Of a stretch of 50,534 bases of DNA, positions 1-7,470 are shown one piece after another. Origin of the DNA: RGIG5612 sp045600845 (GTDB lineage: Bacteria; Bacillota; Clostridia; Lachnospirales; Lachnospiraceae); contig JAZRYR010000006.1 of assembly GCA_045600845.1 (NCBI GenBank), positions 1 through 50,534 of the forward strand. The letters run 5' to 3'. The position numbers and the translations under genes are program-made. How positions within the stretch are numbered: position 1 is the stretch's first letter; each line of letters begins with the position of its first letter. Under the pieces are notes generated by a model, which saw nothing but the letters and a program-made list of their open reading frames with translations, ran no database searches and was not told where the DNA came from.

Positions 1-106
1 CTTATTTCATTGCAATCCATGATGTTTACATGAAAAATAAGGAGAAATCCGTCGACGATTCATGCCAAAACGAAAAAATCTTGTCAATTTTTAAAAATAA
101 TATTTA

Positions 107-280
107 TTTGGAGGAAATTTTTTCACTAATTCCTGTTTGGAGGGATAGAATTTTGCTAATTTCTGATTTTTCGAGTTGATACCATCTCAACAACTCCCAG
201 TTTACCGAGACGGGGCCATTGAGACAAATTTCAGGTTTGTTGAGATGACATCGACTTACAACTCCCAGTTTGTCGAAATG
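107..280. repeat. Cluster of short direct and inverted repeats
   Basis: No protein gene is visible in the first 290 bases. Two imperfect copies of a 29-30 bp unit lie head to tail at 107-135 and 136-165; both begin TTTGGAGG and end in CTAATT(C/T)CTG. Next come units related to an imperfect palindrome. CAACTCCCAGTTT occurs exactly at 191-203 and 259-271, and CATCTCAACAA at 183-193 is repeated inverted at 237-247. GAGAC appears at 207-211 and again just downstream. The inverted pair could form a long hairpin in RNA or a cruciform in DNA. I do not recognise the family. It may be an intergenic repeat, or the 3' part of an RNA that starts left of the window. Confidence 0.5.
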
Positions 281-292
281 AAAGTAATTACT

Positions 293-329
293 GCCAAAGA
301 GAAATTTTTTCTTTTGGCGTTTTTTTGTT
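293..329 (+). terminator. Rho-independent terminator
   Basis: GCCAAA at 293-298 pairs with TTTGGC at 313-318. The stem continues inward through AT-rich pairs with one mismatch and is followed by a T run at 320-329. It would end whatever is transcribed rightward from the left edge and separates that unit from the structured RNA candidate that follows. Confidence 0.7.
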
Positions 330-382
330 AAACTACTTCCTTATGTGGCGGTACCCTTTCCAGCGCTTGTTTTTATTTAATG

Positions 383-681
383 GGCAGCGTATTTATTTTT
401 GTATGGGTATTTGACAGTCTTGGTAGCGTGTAACGAAATCTCTTGGCGAAAGAGTATTACGGAAAGGTGCCCGAGGACTGTGGCTGGCATGATGTGTCAG
501 CGCTAGCTGACGGAGTCCTGATGACTGTTCTGCTTATCAGAACGGTTCCTTTGGGACGAAGCGGGTTCTGCAGGGCGCCGATTCTATTGCGTACTACTCT
601 GGAGGTTAGTGGTTATCGTTACTCTAGCCGGACTGGGTGCTCTATACTCATACATTAAATAAAAAGGCTACCGTAGCTGCC
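383..681 (+). ncRNA. Candidate structured non-coding RNA, about 300 nt
   Basis: Many helices nest consistently: 383-388/676-681 (GGCAGC/GCTGCC), 422-427/667-672 (GGTAGC/GCTACC), 430-436/616-622 (GTAACGA/TCGTTAC), 466-472/573-579 (GGTGCCC/GGGCGCC), 474-479/514-519 (AGGACT/AGTCCT), 496-501/506-511 (GTCAGC/GCTGAC), 527-532/538-543 (GTTCTG/CAGAAC) and 545-549/553-557. An alternative hairpin (440-444/450-454, extended by 430-433/457-460) competes with the 430-436 helix. The wobble pairs are G-U only if the RNA is read on the + strand. The 71-codon frame at 443-658 runs through these helices, has no good ribosome binding site, and is rejected as a protein. I do not recognise the family; the Clostridia raiA-type structured RNA is one candidate to test. 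It ends about 115 bases before the glpK promoter, so it is more likely a free RNA than a leader. Confidence 0.6.
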
Positions 682-773
682 AAAACTGTTAGATAAGCAT
701 AGTAAAAATATTACGATACGCGTTATATGAACAAAAAACTATAGAGTTCAATTGAAAAAAAGTAATCTAACTC

Positions 774-802
774 TTAACTGACGATGATTATGATGGTATA
801 AT
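774..802 (+). promoter_or_regulatory. Promoter of the glpK operon
   Basis: A -10 box TATAAT at 797-802 is preceded by an extended -10 TG (794-795). A weak -35 TTAACT lies at 774-779, 17 bp upstream. Transcription would start about 24 bases before the glpK start codon. No catabolite-response (cre) box was recognised. Confidence 0.6.
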
Positions 803-831
803 AATTCTGTATATTTATGGGGGATTTGCAT

Positions 832-2325
832 ATGAAAAAATATATTATGGCTCTGGACCAGGGAACTACCAGCTCCAGATGCATTCTCTTTAATAAAAAA
901 GGCGAAATCGTCAGCGTAAGCCAGAAAGAGTTTACACAGATTTATCCGCAGCCGGGCTGGGTAGAGCATGATCCAAAAGAAATCTGGTCCACGCAGATCG
1001 GTGTGGCAGCAGAAGCTGCAATGAAAGTTGGTGCGACAGCGGAAAACATTGCGGCCATTGGCATTACGAACCAGAGAGAAACCACCATTGTCTGGAACAA
1101 AAAGACGGGAGAGCCGGTTTATAATGCCATTGTTTGGCAGTGCAGAAGAACGGCTTCCATTATCGATGCCATTCCGGAAGAAATGCAACAGAAAATCAAG
1201 GAGCGTACCGGCTTGATTCCGGATGCTTATTTCAGCGCATCAAAAATCAAATGGATTTTAGATAACGTAAAAGGGGCAAAGAAAGCCGCCAAATCCGGAG
1301 AGCTTCTTTTCGGAACGGTAGACACTTGGTTGATGTGGAACTTAAGCGGTGGAAAAATTCATGCGACAGATTATACCAACGCTTCCCGTACGATGTTATT
1401 CGACATCCGGAAATTATGCTGGGATGAGGAAATTTTAGCTTATTTTGATATTCCGAAGTCCATGCTCCCGGAGGTACATCCGTCCGGTTATATGTACGGA
1501 AATACGGCGGTGGAACTGATTAGCGGGGATATCCCGATCTGCGGAGTTGCCGGAGATCAGCAGTCTTCCCTTTTCGGCTTATGCGGATTTAATAAAGGCG
1601 ATGTTAAAAACACCTATGGTACGGGATGTTTCTTATTGATGAACACCGGCAAGAAGGCGATTGAATCGAAAAATGGTCTTCTGACAACCATCGCTGCTGG
1701 TTGTAGCGAAAAAGTGGATTATGTTCTGGAGGGCAGTATTTTTATCGGGGGCGCAGTCGTACAGTGGCTTCGGGATGAAATGGAAGTTGTGAAAAAATCC
1801 AGCGCCAGTGAAAAAGCTGCGAAGCTGGTAGACGATACGGAAGGCGCATACTTTGTTCCTGCTTTTACTGGCTTAGGCGCTCCTCATTGGAATCAGGAAG
1901 CCAGAGGAACCCTGGTGGGAATGACCAGAGGATTTAATAAAAATCATCTGACCAGAGCTTGCTTAGAATCCATCTGCTATCAGACCCATGATGTCATCAA
2001 GGCTATGGAAGCGGACGCCAGATGCAAATTAAAATCTTTGAAGGTTGATGGTGGGGCCAGCAACAATAATCTGCTCATGCAGTTTCAGTCCGATATCGTA
2101 AATACGACTATTGAACGTCCGAAGATGGTAGAAAATACTGCCTTGGGAGCGGCCTATTTAGCAGGTCTTACGGTGGGCTATTGGGAAAGCGAAGAAGAAT
2201 TAAAGAAGAACCAAAAAATCGCAAAAGTTTTTACTCCGGAAATGAGTAAACAAGAGCGGGAACAGAAAATAAAAGGCTGGAACCGTGCGGTTGAAACCGC
2301 GAAGTTCTGGGCCGACATGGAATAA
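832..2325 (+). CDS. glpK: Glycerol kinase
   Basis: Cytoplasmic FGGY-family kinase that converts glycerol and ATP to sn-glycerol 3-phosphate. The N-terminal DQGTTSSR phosphate loop is at about residues 9-16, and a C-terminal FGGY-type nucleotide-binding motif containing DGGASNN lies near residue 405. The chosen start, ATG 832, has GGGGGA at 819-824 with a 7-base spacer; the in-frame ATG at 817 overlaps that site and is unlikely. The resulting 497 residues match the usual length. The stop codon overlaps the next start (TAATG), so translation of the next gene is probably coupled. No glpF, glpO or glpD is adjacent, so glycerol uptake and glycerol-phosphate oxidation must be encoded elsewhere. Confidence 0.97.
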   Translation: MKKYIMALDQGTTSSRCILFNKKGEIVSVSQKEFTQIYPQPGWVEHDPKEIWSTQIGVAAEAAMKVGATAENIAAIGITNQRETTIVWNKKTGEPVYNAIVWQCRRTASIIDAIPEEMQQKIKERTGLIPDAYFSASKIKWILDNVKGAKKAAKSGELLFGTVDTWLMWNLSGGKIHATDYTNASRTMLFDIRKLCWDEEILAYFDIPKSMLPEVHPSGYMYGNTAVELISGDIPICGVAGDQQSSLFGLCGFNKGDVKNTYGTGCFLLMNTGKKAIESKNGLLTTIAAGCSEKVDYVLEGSIFIGGAVVQWLRDEMEVVKKSSASEKAAKLVDDTEGAYFVPAFTGLGAPHWNQEARGTLVGMTRGFNKNHLTRACLESICYQTHDVIKAMEADARCKLKSLKVDGGASNNNLLMQFQSDIVNTTIERPKMVENTALGAAYLAGLTVGYWESEEELKKNQKIAKVFTPEMSKQEREQKIKGWNRAVETAKFWADME

Positions 2326-3026
2326 TGGAAGAGCGTTTTTCAAGAACCGCCATGGTCTTAGGAGATAAGGCGGTAGAAAAATTAAAGAAGGCAAAGGTTG
2401 CCATTTTCGGCATTGGTGGTGTCGGTGGTTATTGTCTGGAGGCTTTAGCCAGGACCGGTATCGGCTCTTTCTTATTGGTGGATGGAGACGAGGTTTCCTT
2501 ATCCAACTTGAACCGACAGGTTATCGCCACCATGGACAATATCGGAAGGCCAAAAGTCGAAGTCGGAAAAGAAAGAATTATGAGTATTAATCCGGAAGCA
2601 GAAGTTGAAACCTGTAAGATGTTTTTTCTGCCGGAGGATTCGGTACACTTTGATTTCACAAAGTTCGATTACATTATTGATGCGGTAGACACGGTTGCTG
2701 CAAAAATTGCCATTATTGAGAAAGCAAAGGCGGCAAAGGTTCCGGTCATCAGCTGCATGGGGGCAGGAAATAAAATGGACCCGACAACTTTCCGTGTAGC
2801 AGATATTTCCAAAACCAATGTGTGTCCTTTGGCAAAAGTCATGCGACATGAACTGAAGGCACGAGGCATAGAAAATGTAAAAGTTGTATTCTCTACAGAG
2901 CCGGCATTAAAACCGGAAGGAGAAACGGAGAATAGAAGAAAAAACATCGGCTCGTTGGCACCTGTGGTAGCAGCTGCCGGAATGCTGATGGCAAATGAAG
3001 TAATAAAGGAGCTTGGATTAAAATGA
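2325..3026 (+). CDS. tcdA: tRNA threonylcarbamoyladenosine dehydratase (TcdA/CsdL)
   Basis: E1-like (ThiF/MoeB superfamily) ATP-dependent enzyme that cyclises t6A37 to ct6A37 in ANN-decoding tRNAs. The Rossmann loop GIGGVGG is at residues 29-35, followed by the acidic DGDEVSLSNLNRQ region typical of E1 enzymes and a C-terminal segment with FSTEP near residue 190. The 233-residue length fits TcdA and is shorter than ubiquitin-type E1 enzymes. ThiF-like or MoeB-like roles are less likely because no sulfur-carrier genes are nearby. The gene overlaps glpK by one base and the next gene by four bases, so it is co-translated in the middle of an operon. Confidence 0.9.
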   Translation: MEERFSRTAMVLGDKAVEKLKKAKVAIFGIGGVGGYCLEALARTGIGSFLLVDGDEVSLSNLNRQVIATMDNIGRPKVEVGKERIMSINPEAEVETCKMFFLPEDSVHFDFTKFDYIIDAVDTVAAKIAIIEKAKAAKVPVISCMGAGNKMDPTTFRVADISKTNVCPLAKVMRHELKARGIENVKVVFSTEPALKPEGETENRRKNIGSLAPVVAAAGMLMANEVIKELGLK

Positions 3027-4780
3027 GTGATGTAAAAACAAGAATCAGTGAATTACGAAAGTTAATGAAAGAAGCAGGCATTGATGTTTACTATATTCCG
3101 ATGAGCGATTGCCATAACAGTGAATATGTAGCATCCCATTTCAAATGTATCAGCTTTATTTCCGGCTTTACCGGTAGTGCAGGACATGTAATTGTTACCC
3201 AGGATGAAGCATGGCTTTTTGCTGATGGACGTTATTACATTCAGGCTGCAAATCAGATTGAAGGCAGCGGGATTACTTTAATGAAATGGGGCAGGCCGGA
3301 AATTCCGGAACCTGCAGACTTCTTGGTAGAACAGGCGGCAGGAAAAGTTTTAGGCTTTGATGGAAGCGTTGTAAATGCGAACTTTGCAAAACAGATCGGA
3401 AGAAAAGCAACAAAAGTTGTCTATGACAGAGACCTGATTGGTGAAATCTGGACCGACCGTCCGGCGCAGAATTTCTCCGAGACCTGGCAGATGCCGATAG
3501 AGGCTTGCGGTGAAACCAGCGAATCCAAGCTGGCCAGAATCCGAAAGGAACTGGAGAAAGCCATTGACGACTGCCCATACGGTGTAAAGAACGGCTCTTA
3601 CGGATTCTTCCTGAATTCCTTAGATGATATTGCATGGATTTTCAACATCCGTGCCAACGATATTCCTTGTAATCCGGTTGCATATGGATTTGCAGTTATC
3701 AGCGGAGGCATTGCCCATCTCTATACAAATGGGAAAGGCTATGGAAAAGACTGGTACAAAGATGACAGCATAGAATTTGATAATATTCTCATGGATCTGA
3801 GCAGAATCAGTTATGATACTTATCGTTACTTTACCGATAAGGGACAGCAGATTATTGACATCAAGAATCCATCTACTTTAATGAAGGGCGTGAAGAATGA
3901 AACCGAAATTGTCTGCCTGAAGGAAGCTTTAAGAAGAGATTCTGCCGTAGAAATCAGGTTCATGAAATGGCTGAAAGAAAACGTAGGAAAAATCGAAATG
4001 GATGAAGACAGTGTGGATAAATATCTGACGAGCCTTCGTGCGGAAAGCGATATGTTCTTGGATCGTTCTTTCGGAACCATTGCAGCTTATAAAGAAAATG
4101 CGGCTATGATGCATTATGCAGCTACTCCAGAAACCGCAAAGAAAATCGAAGCAGAAGGTATGCTCTTAGTAGATAGTGGAGCTCAGTACAAAGATGGAAC
4201 CACGGATATTACCAGAACCTTAGTTCTTGGCGAGTTAACCGAAGAGGAAAAGAAAGCGTTCACCTTAACCGCCGTTTCCATGTTACGACTTCTGAATGCG
4301 AAATTCATTGAAGGCTGCAGAGGCGAGAACGTGGATATCTGTGCAAGAGAAGTCATGTGGAAAGAAGGCATGGATTATAAGTGTGGTACCGGCCACGGGG
4401 TAGGTCATATTCTGAACGTTCATGAAGGGCCTCACAACATCCGTTGGAGTATTAATGCTGCTGGTCCTAGTGCTGTATTTAAAGAGGGCATGGTGGTAAC
4501 CAACGAGCCGGGTGTATACAGAGAGGGAAAATTTGGCATCCGTACGGAAAATGAGATGATCGTTGTTCCGTATATGGAATCCGAAGATGGTAAATTCCTG
4601 CAGTTTGAAAACCTGACCTTTATTCCAATCGACTTAGACGGCATTGATACGAAGTACATGACGGAGGAAGACAAGAAGCTTCTGAACGATTACCATAAAT
4701 CTGTTTACGAGACAGAAAAATGTTATTTAGACAAAGAAACCCAGGAATGGCTGGAAGAATATACGAAATCTGTGTACTAA
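3023..4780 (+). CDS. pepP: Xaa-Pro aminopeptidase, M24B family
   Basis: Metallo-aminopeptidase that removes the N-terminal residue preceding proline; cytoplasmic, with no signal peptide. At 585 residues it is the long three-domain form: two creatinase-like N-terminal domains, then the pita-bread catalytic domain from about residue 310. The five metal ligands are present: two Asp in VDSGAQYKDGTTD (about 384 and 395), His in GTGHGVGHILNVHEGP (about 463), Glu in TNEPGVY (about 494) and Glu in RTENEM (about 510). The start overlaps the tcdA stop (ATGA), which indicates translational coupling. Confidence 0.93.
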   Translation: MSDVKTRISELRKLMKEAGIDVYYIPMSDCHNSEYVASHFKCISFISGFTGSAGHVIVTQDEAWLFADGRYYIQAANQIEGSGITLMKWGRPEIPEPADFLVEQAAGKVLGFDGSVVNANFAKQIGRKATKVVYDRDLIGEIWTDRPAQNFSETWQMPIEACGETSESKLARIRKELEKAIDDCPYGVKNGSYGFFLNSLDDIAWIFNIRANDIPCNPVAYGFAVISGGIAHLYTNGKGYGKDWYKDDSIEFDNILMDLSRISYDTYRYFTDKGQQIIDIKNPSTLMKGVKNETEIVCLKEALRRDSAVEIRFMKWLKENVGKIEMDEDSVDKYLTSLRAESDMFLDRSFGTIAAYKENAAMMHYAATPETAKKIEAEGMLLVDSGAQYKDGTTDITRTLVLGELTEEEKKAFTLTAVSMLRLLNAKFIEGCRGENVDICAREVMWKEGMDYKCGTGHGVGHILNVHEGPHNIRWSINAAGPSAVFKEGMVVTNEPGVYREGKFGIRTENEMIVVPYMESEDGKFLQFENLTFIPIDLDGIDTKYMTEEDKKLLNDYHKSVYETEKCYLDKETQEWLEEYTKSVY

Positions 4781-4781
4781 A

Positions 4782-5702
4782 ATGAAAAAGGTATTCTTTG
4801 TTTACAACCCGAATGCCGGAAAAGGCAGAGTTGTAAGTAATATCCATCCAATAAAGGCTGCATTTGCGAAGCATGGATGGGATCTTGATATATATGCGAC
4901 AAAAGCTCCGCTGGATGGAAAACGGGAAATAATAGAACGTGCCCGGGATTATGACCGGATTGTCTGTGCCGGAGGCGACGGAACCCTGAGCGAGACCGTT
5001 TCAGCGATGATGTGTCTGAATGAAAAGGACAGAAAAATAATCGGGTTTCTTCCTACCGGGTCCACTAACGATAGCGGAAAAAGTTTTGGCTTACCGAAAA
5101 ATATTTTGGATGGCGTAGAGGTTGTGGCCGGAGGGAAAGCTTTTGCTGTTGATGTTGGTAGTTTCAATGTCGATTATTTTACCTATGTTGCTTCTTTTGG
5201 AAAACTGTCGGCCGTGTCCTGCTTTACCTCGCAGGAAAAGAAACGGAAATTTGGGTATGCTGCCTATATTTCCGAAGGCGTGAAAGCCCTGATCAAGCTG
5301 GAGTCCTACAATATGGCCGTGAGTTATGAAGATGTGGAAGGAAACCTGCATAAGGAGGAAGGAGATTATTTCCTCGGTATGGTAGCCAATACCTTCAGCG
5401 TCGGAGGCTTCAAAGGGATAACCGGTAATTCCGTAAATCTTCAGGATGGTCTGTTTGAAGTAATTCTTCTTAAGAGACCAAAGAACATTTTTGGATTTGC
5501 AAAGCAGGTAAACAATATGCTCCTTTCCTCGAATAAGGACAAGTCCACCGCTGAGGTCCGAAAGTTTAAAGCAAAAAGAATCTCTTTTTCTTCCGATGAA
5601 GAAGTACAATGGGTTATTGATGGGGAAAATGGTGGAAAACATGATTTTGTGAACATCCAAAACAATCCGAGAGCGGTTCAGATTATGGTGCCAAGGGTTT
5701 AA
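4782..5702 (+). CDS. Diacylglycerol/lipid kinase family protein (DgkB/YegS-like)
   Basis: Soluble DAGK-catalytic-domain protein. YNPNAGKGR is at residues 7-15, the GGDGTLSE nucleotide-binding motif near 63-70 and GSTND near 93-97. The 306-residue length matches DgkB and YegS lipid kinases, which recycle diacylglycerol to phosphatidate at the membrane. The exact lipid cannot be told from sequence. It starts one base after the pepP stop and is the last gene of the glpK-tcdA-pepP-dgk run. A shared link to glycerol-lipid metabolism with glpK is possible but is inference. Confidence 0.85.
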   Translation: MKKVFFVYNPNAGKGRVVSNIHPIKAAFAKHGWDLDIYATKAPLDGKREIIERARDYDRIVCAGGDGTLSETVSAMMCLNEKDRKIIGFLPTGSTNDSGKSFGLPKNILDGVEVVAGGKAFAVDVGSFNVDYFTYVASFGKLSAVSCFTSQEKKRKFGYAAYISEGVKALIKLESYNMAVSYEDVEGNLHKEEGDYFLGMVANTFSVGGFKGITGNSVNLQDGLFEVILLKRPKNIFGFAKQVNNMLLSSNKDKSTAEVRKFKAKRISFSSDEEVQWVIDGENGGKHDFVNIQNNPRAVQIMVPRV

Positions 5703-5884
5703 AAAGATAAAAAAAACATATGTTTTGTGGTTTCTCGATAAGCAACAAACGATATATAGTGTGTGTAAAAACTATAAAGTTATCCACATTTTTCTTATTA
5801 ATGTGGGGACAATTGTTACAAAAAGATTAAATTTTCAAAAAAAAATTATGAAAATCATAATAAATATTTAAAGAAAAAGTAATT
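5703..5884 (+). promoter_or_regulatory. AT-rich intergenic region with hairpins and a DnaA-box match
   Basis: This 182-bp gap contains the palindrome AAAACATATGTTTT just after dgk. It also contains an exact TTATCCACA DnaA-box match at 5780-5788, whose CCACAT is inverted at 5801-5806 to form a hairpin. Near the next gene is a palindrome ATTATGA-AAA-TCATAAT at 5845-5861. A CATAAT at 5856-5861 could be the -10 of the signal peptidase promoter (weak -35 TTTTCA about 5833). If so, the palindrome covers the -10 and could be an operator. None of this is proven by sequence alone. Confidence 0.35.
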
Positions 5885-6529
5885 ATGAAACAGGAAAACA
5901 AAGAACGTTATAACGATTTAATTCAGGACGAGAGTCTGTTATCTTCAAGAGAATTGAAAAAAAGGAAAAAAGAAGAGAAAAGAGCGGCCAATCCAAAATT
6001 GTATAATGCCCTGGAATGGGTTATTGTCATTGTACTCGCTTTGGTTGTAGCTCTTTTTATCAATTTTGTAATTATCATTAATTCTACAGTACCGACCGGT
6101 TCTATGGAGAACACCATTATGCCGGGCTCCCGGATGATCGGTCTGCGGGTTTCTTATTGGTTCAAAGATCCACAGCGCGGTGATATAGTTGTATTTAAAT
6201 ATCCGGATGACCCATCCCAGATCTTTGTAAAAAGAGTCGTTGGTCTGCCGGGAGAAACGGTAGAAATCATTGATGGAGTAACTTATATCGATGGAGAAAA
6301 ATTGGACGAACCCTATATCAATCCCAACTATGCACTGACAAAGAATATGGAATCCGAGGATTACGGCCCGTATGTTGTTCCGGAAAAATCCTATTTTGTT
6401 ATGGGGGATAATAGGGGGAATTCCAAAGATGCAAGATTCTGGACCAATACTTATGTTCGAAAGAAAGCAATTCTGGGAAAAGCGATGTTTGTTTATTGGC
6501 CCGTTTCGAGAATCGGAAGGTTAAGATAG
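5885..6529 (+). CDS. lepB: Signal peptidase I, SipS type
   Basis: Membrane-bound serine protease that removes signal peptides from Sec-exported preproteins. A charged 40-residue cytoplasmic N-terminus is followed by one membrane segment at about residues 44-66. The catalytic Ser73 lies in PTGSM and the general-base Lys116 in FVKRVVGLPGE. The box E motif GDNRGNSKDAR is present near residue 175. The length of 214 residues is typical of single-TM Gram-positive enzymes. The ribosome binding site is weak (AAAGAAAAAG). The downstream HD gene begins one base after the stop, so the two are co-transcribed. Confidence 0.95.
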   Translation: MKQENKERYNDLIQDESLLSSRELKKRKKEEKRAANPKLYNALEWVIVIVLALVVALFINFVIIINSTVPTGSMENTIMPGSRMIGLRVSYWFKDPQRGDIVVFKYPDDPSQIFVKRVVGLPGETVEIIDGVTYIDGEKLDEPYINPNYALTKNMESEDYGPYVVPEKSYFVMGDNRGNSKDARFWTNTYVRKKAILGKAMFVYWPVSRIGRLR

Positions 6530-6530
6530 C

Positions 6531-7130
6531 ATGGAAAAGAATCGCATCGAACAGCAATTAGATTTTATTGCAGAAATTGATAAAATGAAAAGCATCTACC
6601 GGCAGACTTACATTGCCGATGCCAGCCGGCCGGAAAACGATACGGAGCATTCCTGGCATCTGGCTTTGATGGCAATGCTGCTTTCTGAGTATTCCAATGA
6701 AAAAGTGGACATTTCCCGTGTAATCCAGATGGTCCTGATCCACGATATGGTAGAAATCGATGCAGGCGATACTTACGCTTACGATCCGGAAGCGAATAAA
6801 ACCAAACGGGAAAGAGAAGTAAAGGCTGCGGACCGGATCTTTAATATTCTTCCGGAGGAACAGGCGAAGTGGATGCGTGAACTTTGGGATGAATATGAAG
6901 ATGCAGAAACCAGGGAAGCAAAGTTTGCCCTGAGCCTGGATATTTTCCATCCTATCCTGATGAACGATTTAGGAGAAGGCAAGGCATGGGTGGACCATGA
7001 TGTGGATGAAACGCCGGTAAGAGAGCGAATCGAAAGAATGCGTCCGGGCAGCGAAACCTTATTCCAGCTGGCAAATGCCATCGTGGATAAGAATCTGGAA
7101 AAGGGAACGATTATCCCATCGAATCAGTAA
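6531..7130 (+). CDS. HD-domain phosphohydrolase, YfbR/HDDC2-like
   Basis: A 199-residue HD superfamily protein. The metal-site residues are His near 40 in DTEHSWH, His71-Asp72 in IHDMVEIDAGDT and an Asp near 140 in LSLDIFHP. This arrangement matches YfbR/HDDC2 5'-deoxynucleotidases, which dephosphorylate dNMPs. The usual ALDRxQP motif is changed to SLDIFHP, so the substrate may differ. It follows the signal peptidase gene directly. No membrane segment is seen; it is a cytoplasmic protein. Confidence 0.75.
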   Translation: MEKNRIEQQLDFIAEIDKMKSIYRQTYIADASRPENDTEHSWHLALMAMLLSEYSNEKVDISRVIQMVLIHDMVEIDAGDTYAYDPEANKTKREREVKAADRIFNILPEEQAKWMRELWDEYEDAETREAKFALSLDIFHPILMNDLGEGKAWVDHDVDETPVRERIERMRPGSETLFQLANAIVDKNLEKGTIIPSNQ

Positions 7131-7138
7131 AAAATTTA

Positions 7139-7167
7139 TTGCATTATCGCATTAAATTGTGTATCAT
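7139..7167 (+). promoter_or_regulatory. Promoter of the glycine-riboswitch transcript
   Basis: A TATCAT -10 lies at 7162-7167 with a weak -35, TTGCAT at 7139-7144, 17 bp apart. The predicted start near 7174 is a few bases upstream of the first aptamer. Confidence 0.5.
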
Positions 7168-7180
7168 AACAAGAACTTTA

Positions 7181-7366
7181 TACAGTCAGATGAAGTTTGC
7201 AGGAAAGTGGTGGATTTCCGCCTGCCGAAGGAGTAACACTCTCAGGAATCTTAGATAAATAATAAGATAGGACTGTAAATGGATGAAAATCTGGAGACAC
7301 CCAGAAACGGGGGCCGAAGGTGCAAGAACTTTTTGTAGTTTAATCTCTCAGGCAAAAGGACAGATT
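7181..7366 (+). ncRNA. Tandem glycine riboswitch
   Basis: Two glycine aptamers in series. Aptamer 1 is closed by TACAGTC (7181-7187) and GACTGTA (7271-7277) and carries GCCGAAGGAGTAA and the CTCTCAGG core. Aptamer 2 is closed by AATCTG (7288-7293) and CAGATT (7361-7366) and carries GCCGAAGGTGCAA and CTCTCAGGCAAAAGGACAG. These conserved blocks are diagnostic for the glycine riboswitch. Directly after aptamer 2 a 15-bp inverted repeat with one bulge (7367-7381 with 7431-7446) encloses a G-rich loop and is likely the expression platform. It lacks a T run, so control may act at translation or through another fold. The regulated gene is the symporter at 7471. Confidence 0.95.
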
Positions 7367-7470
7367 GTTTTTCCTTTATAGAGGGGACTTTGCTTGGGGG
7401 TGTGTGCGTTGGCGGTGCATCCTCGTTTTGCTATAAAGGGAAAAACACATGAAACCGGGAGGAAGAAAAA

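Noticed and set aside
513..560. Hammerhead-like CTGATGA followed by GGACGAA
   Set aside because: The spacing and the conserved GAAA after stem II do not fit a hammerhead core, and the bases are used in other helices.
443..658. 71-codon open frame at the left end
   Set aside because: It runs through the helices of the structured RNA candidate, has no convincing ribosome binding site and reads as low-likelihood protein.
5780..5788. Possible replication origin from the DnaA-box match
   Set aside because: A single box without an AT-rich unwinding element next to dnaA or dnaN is not an origin.
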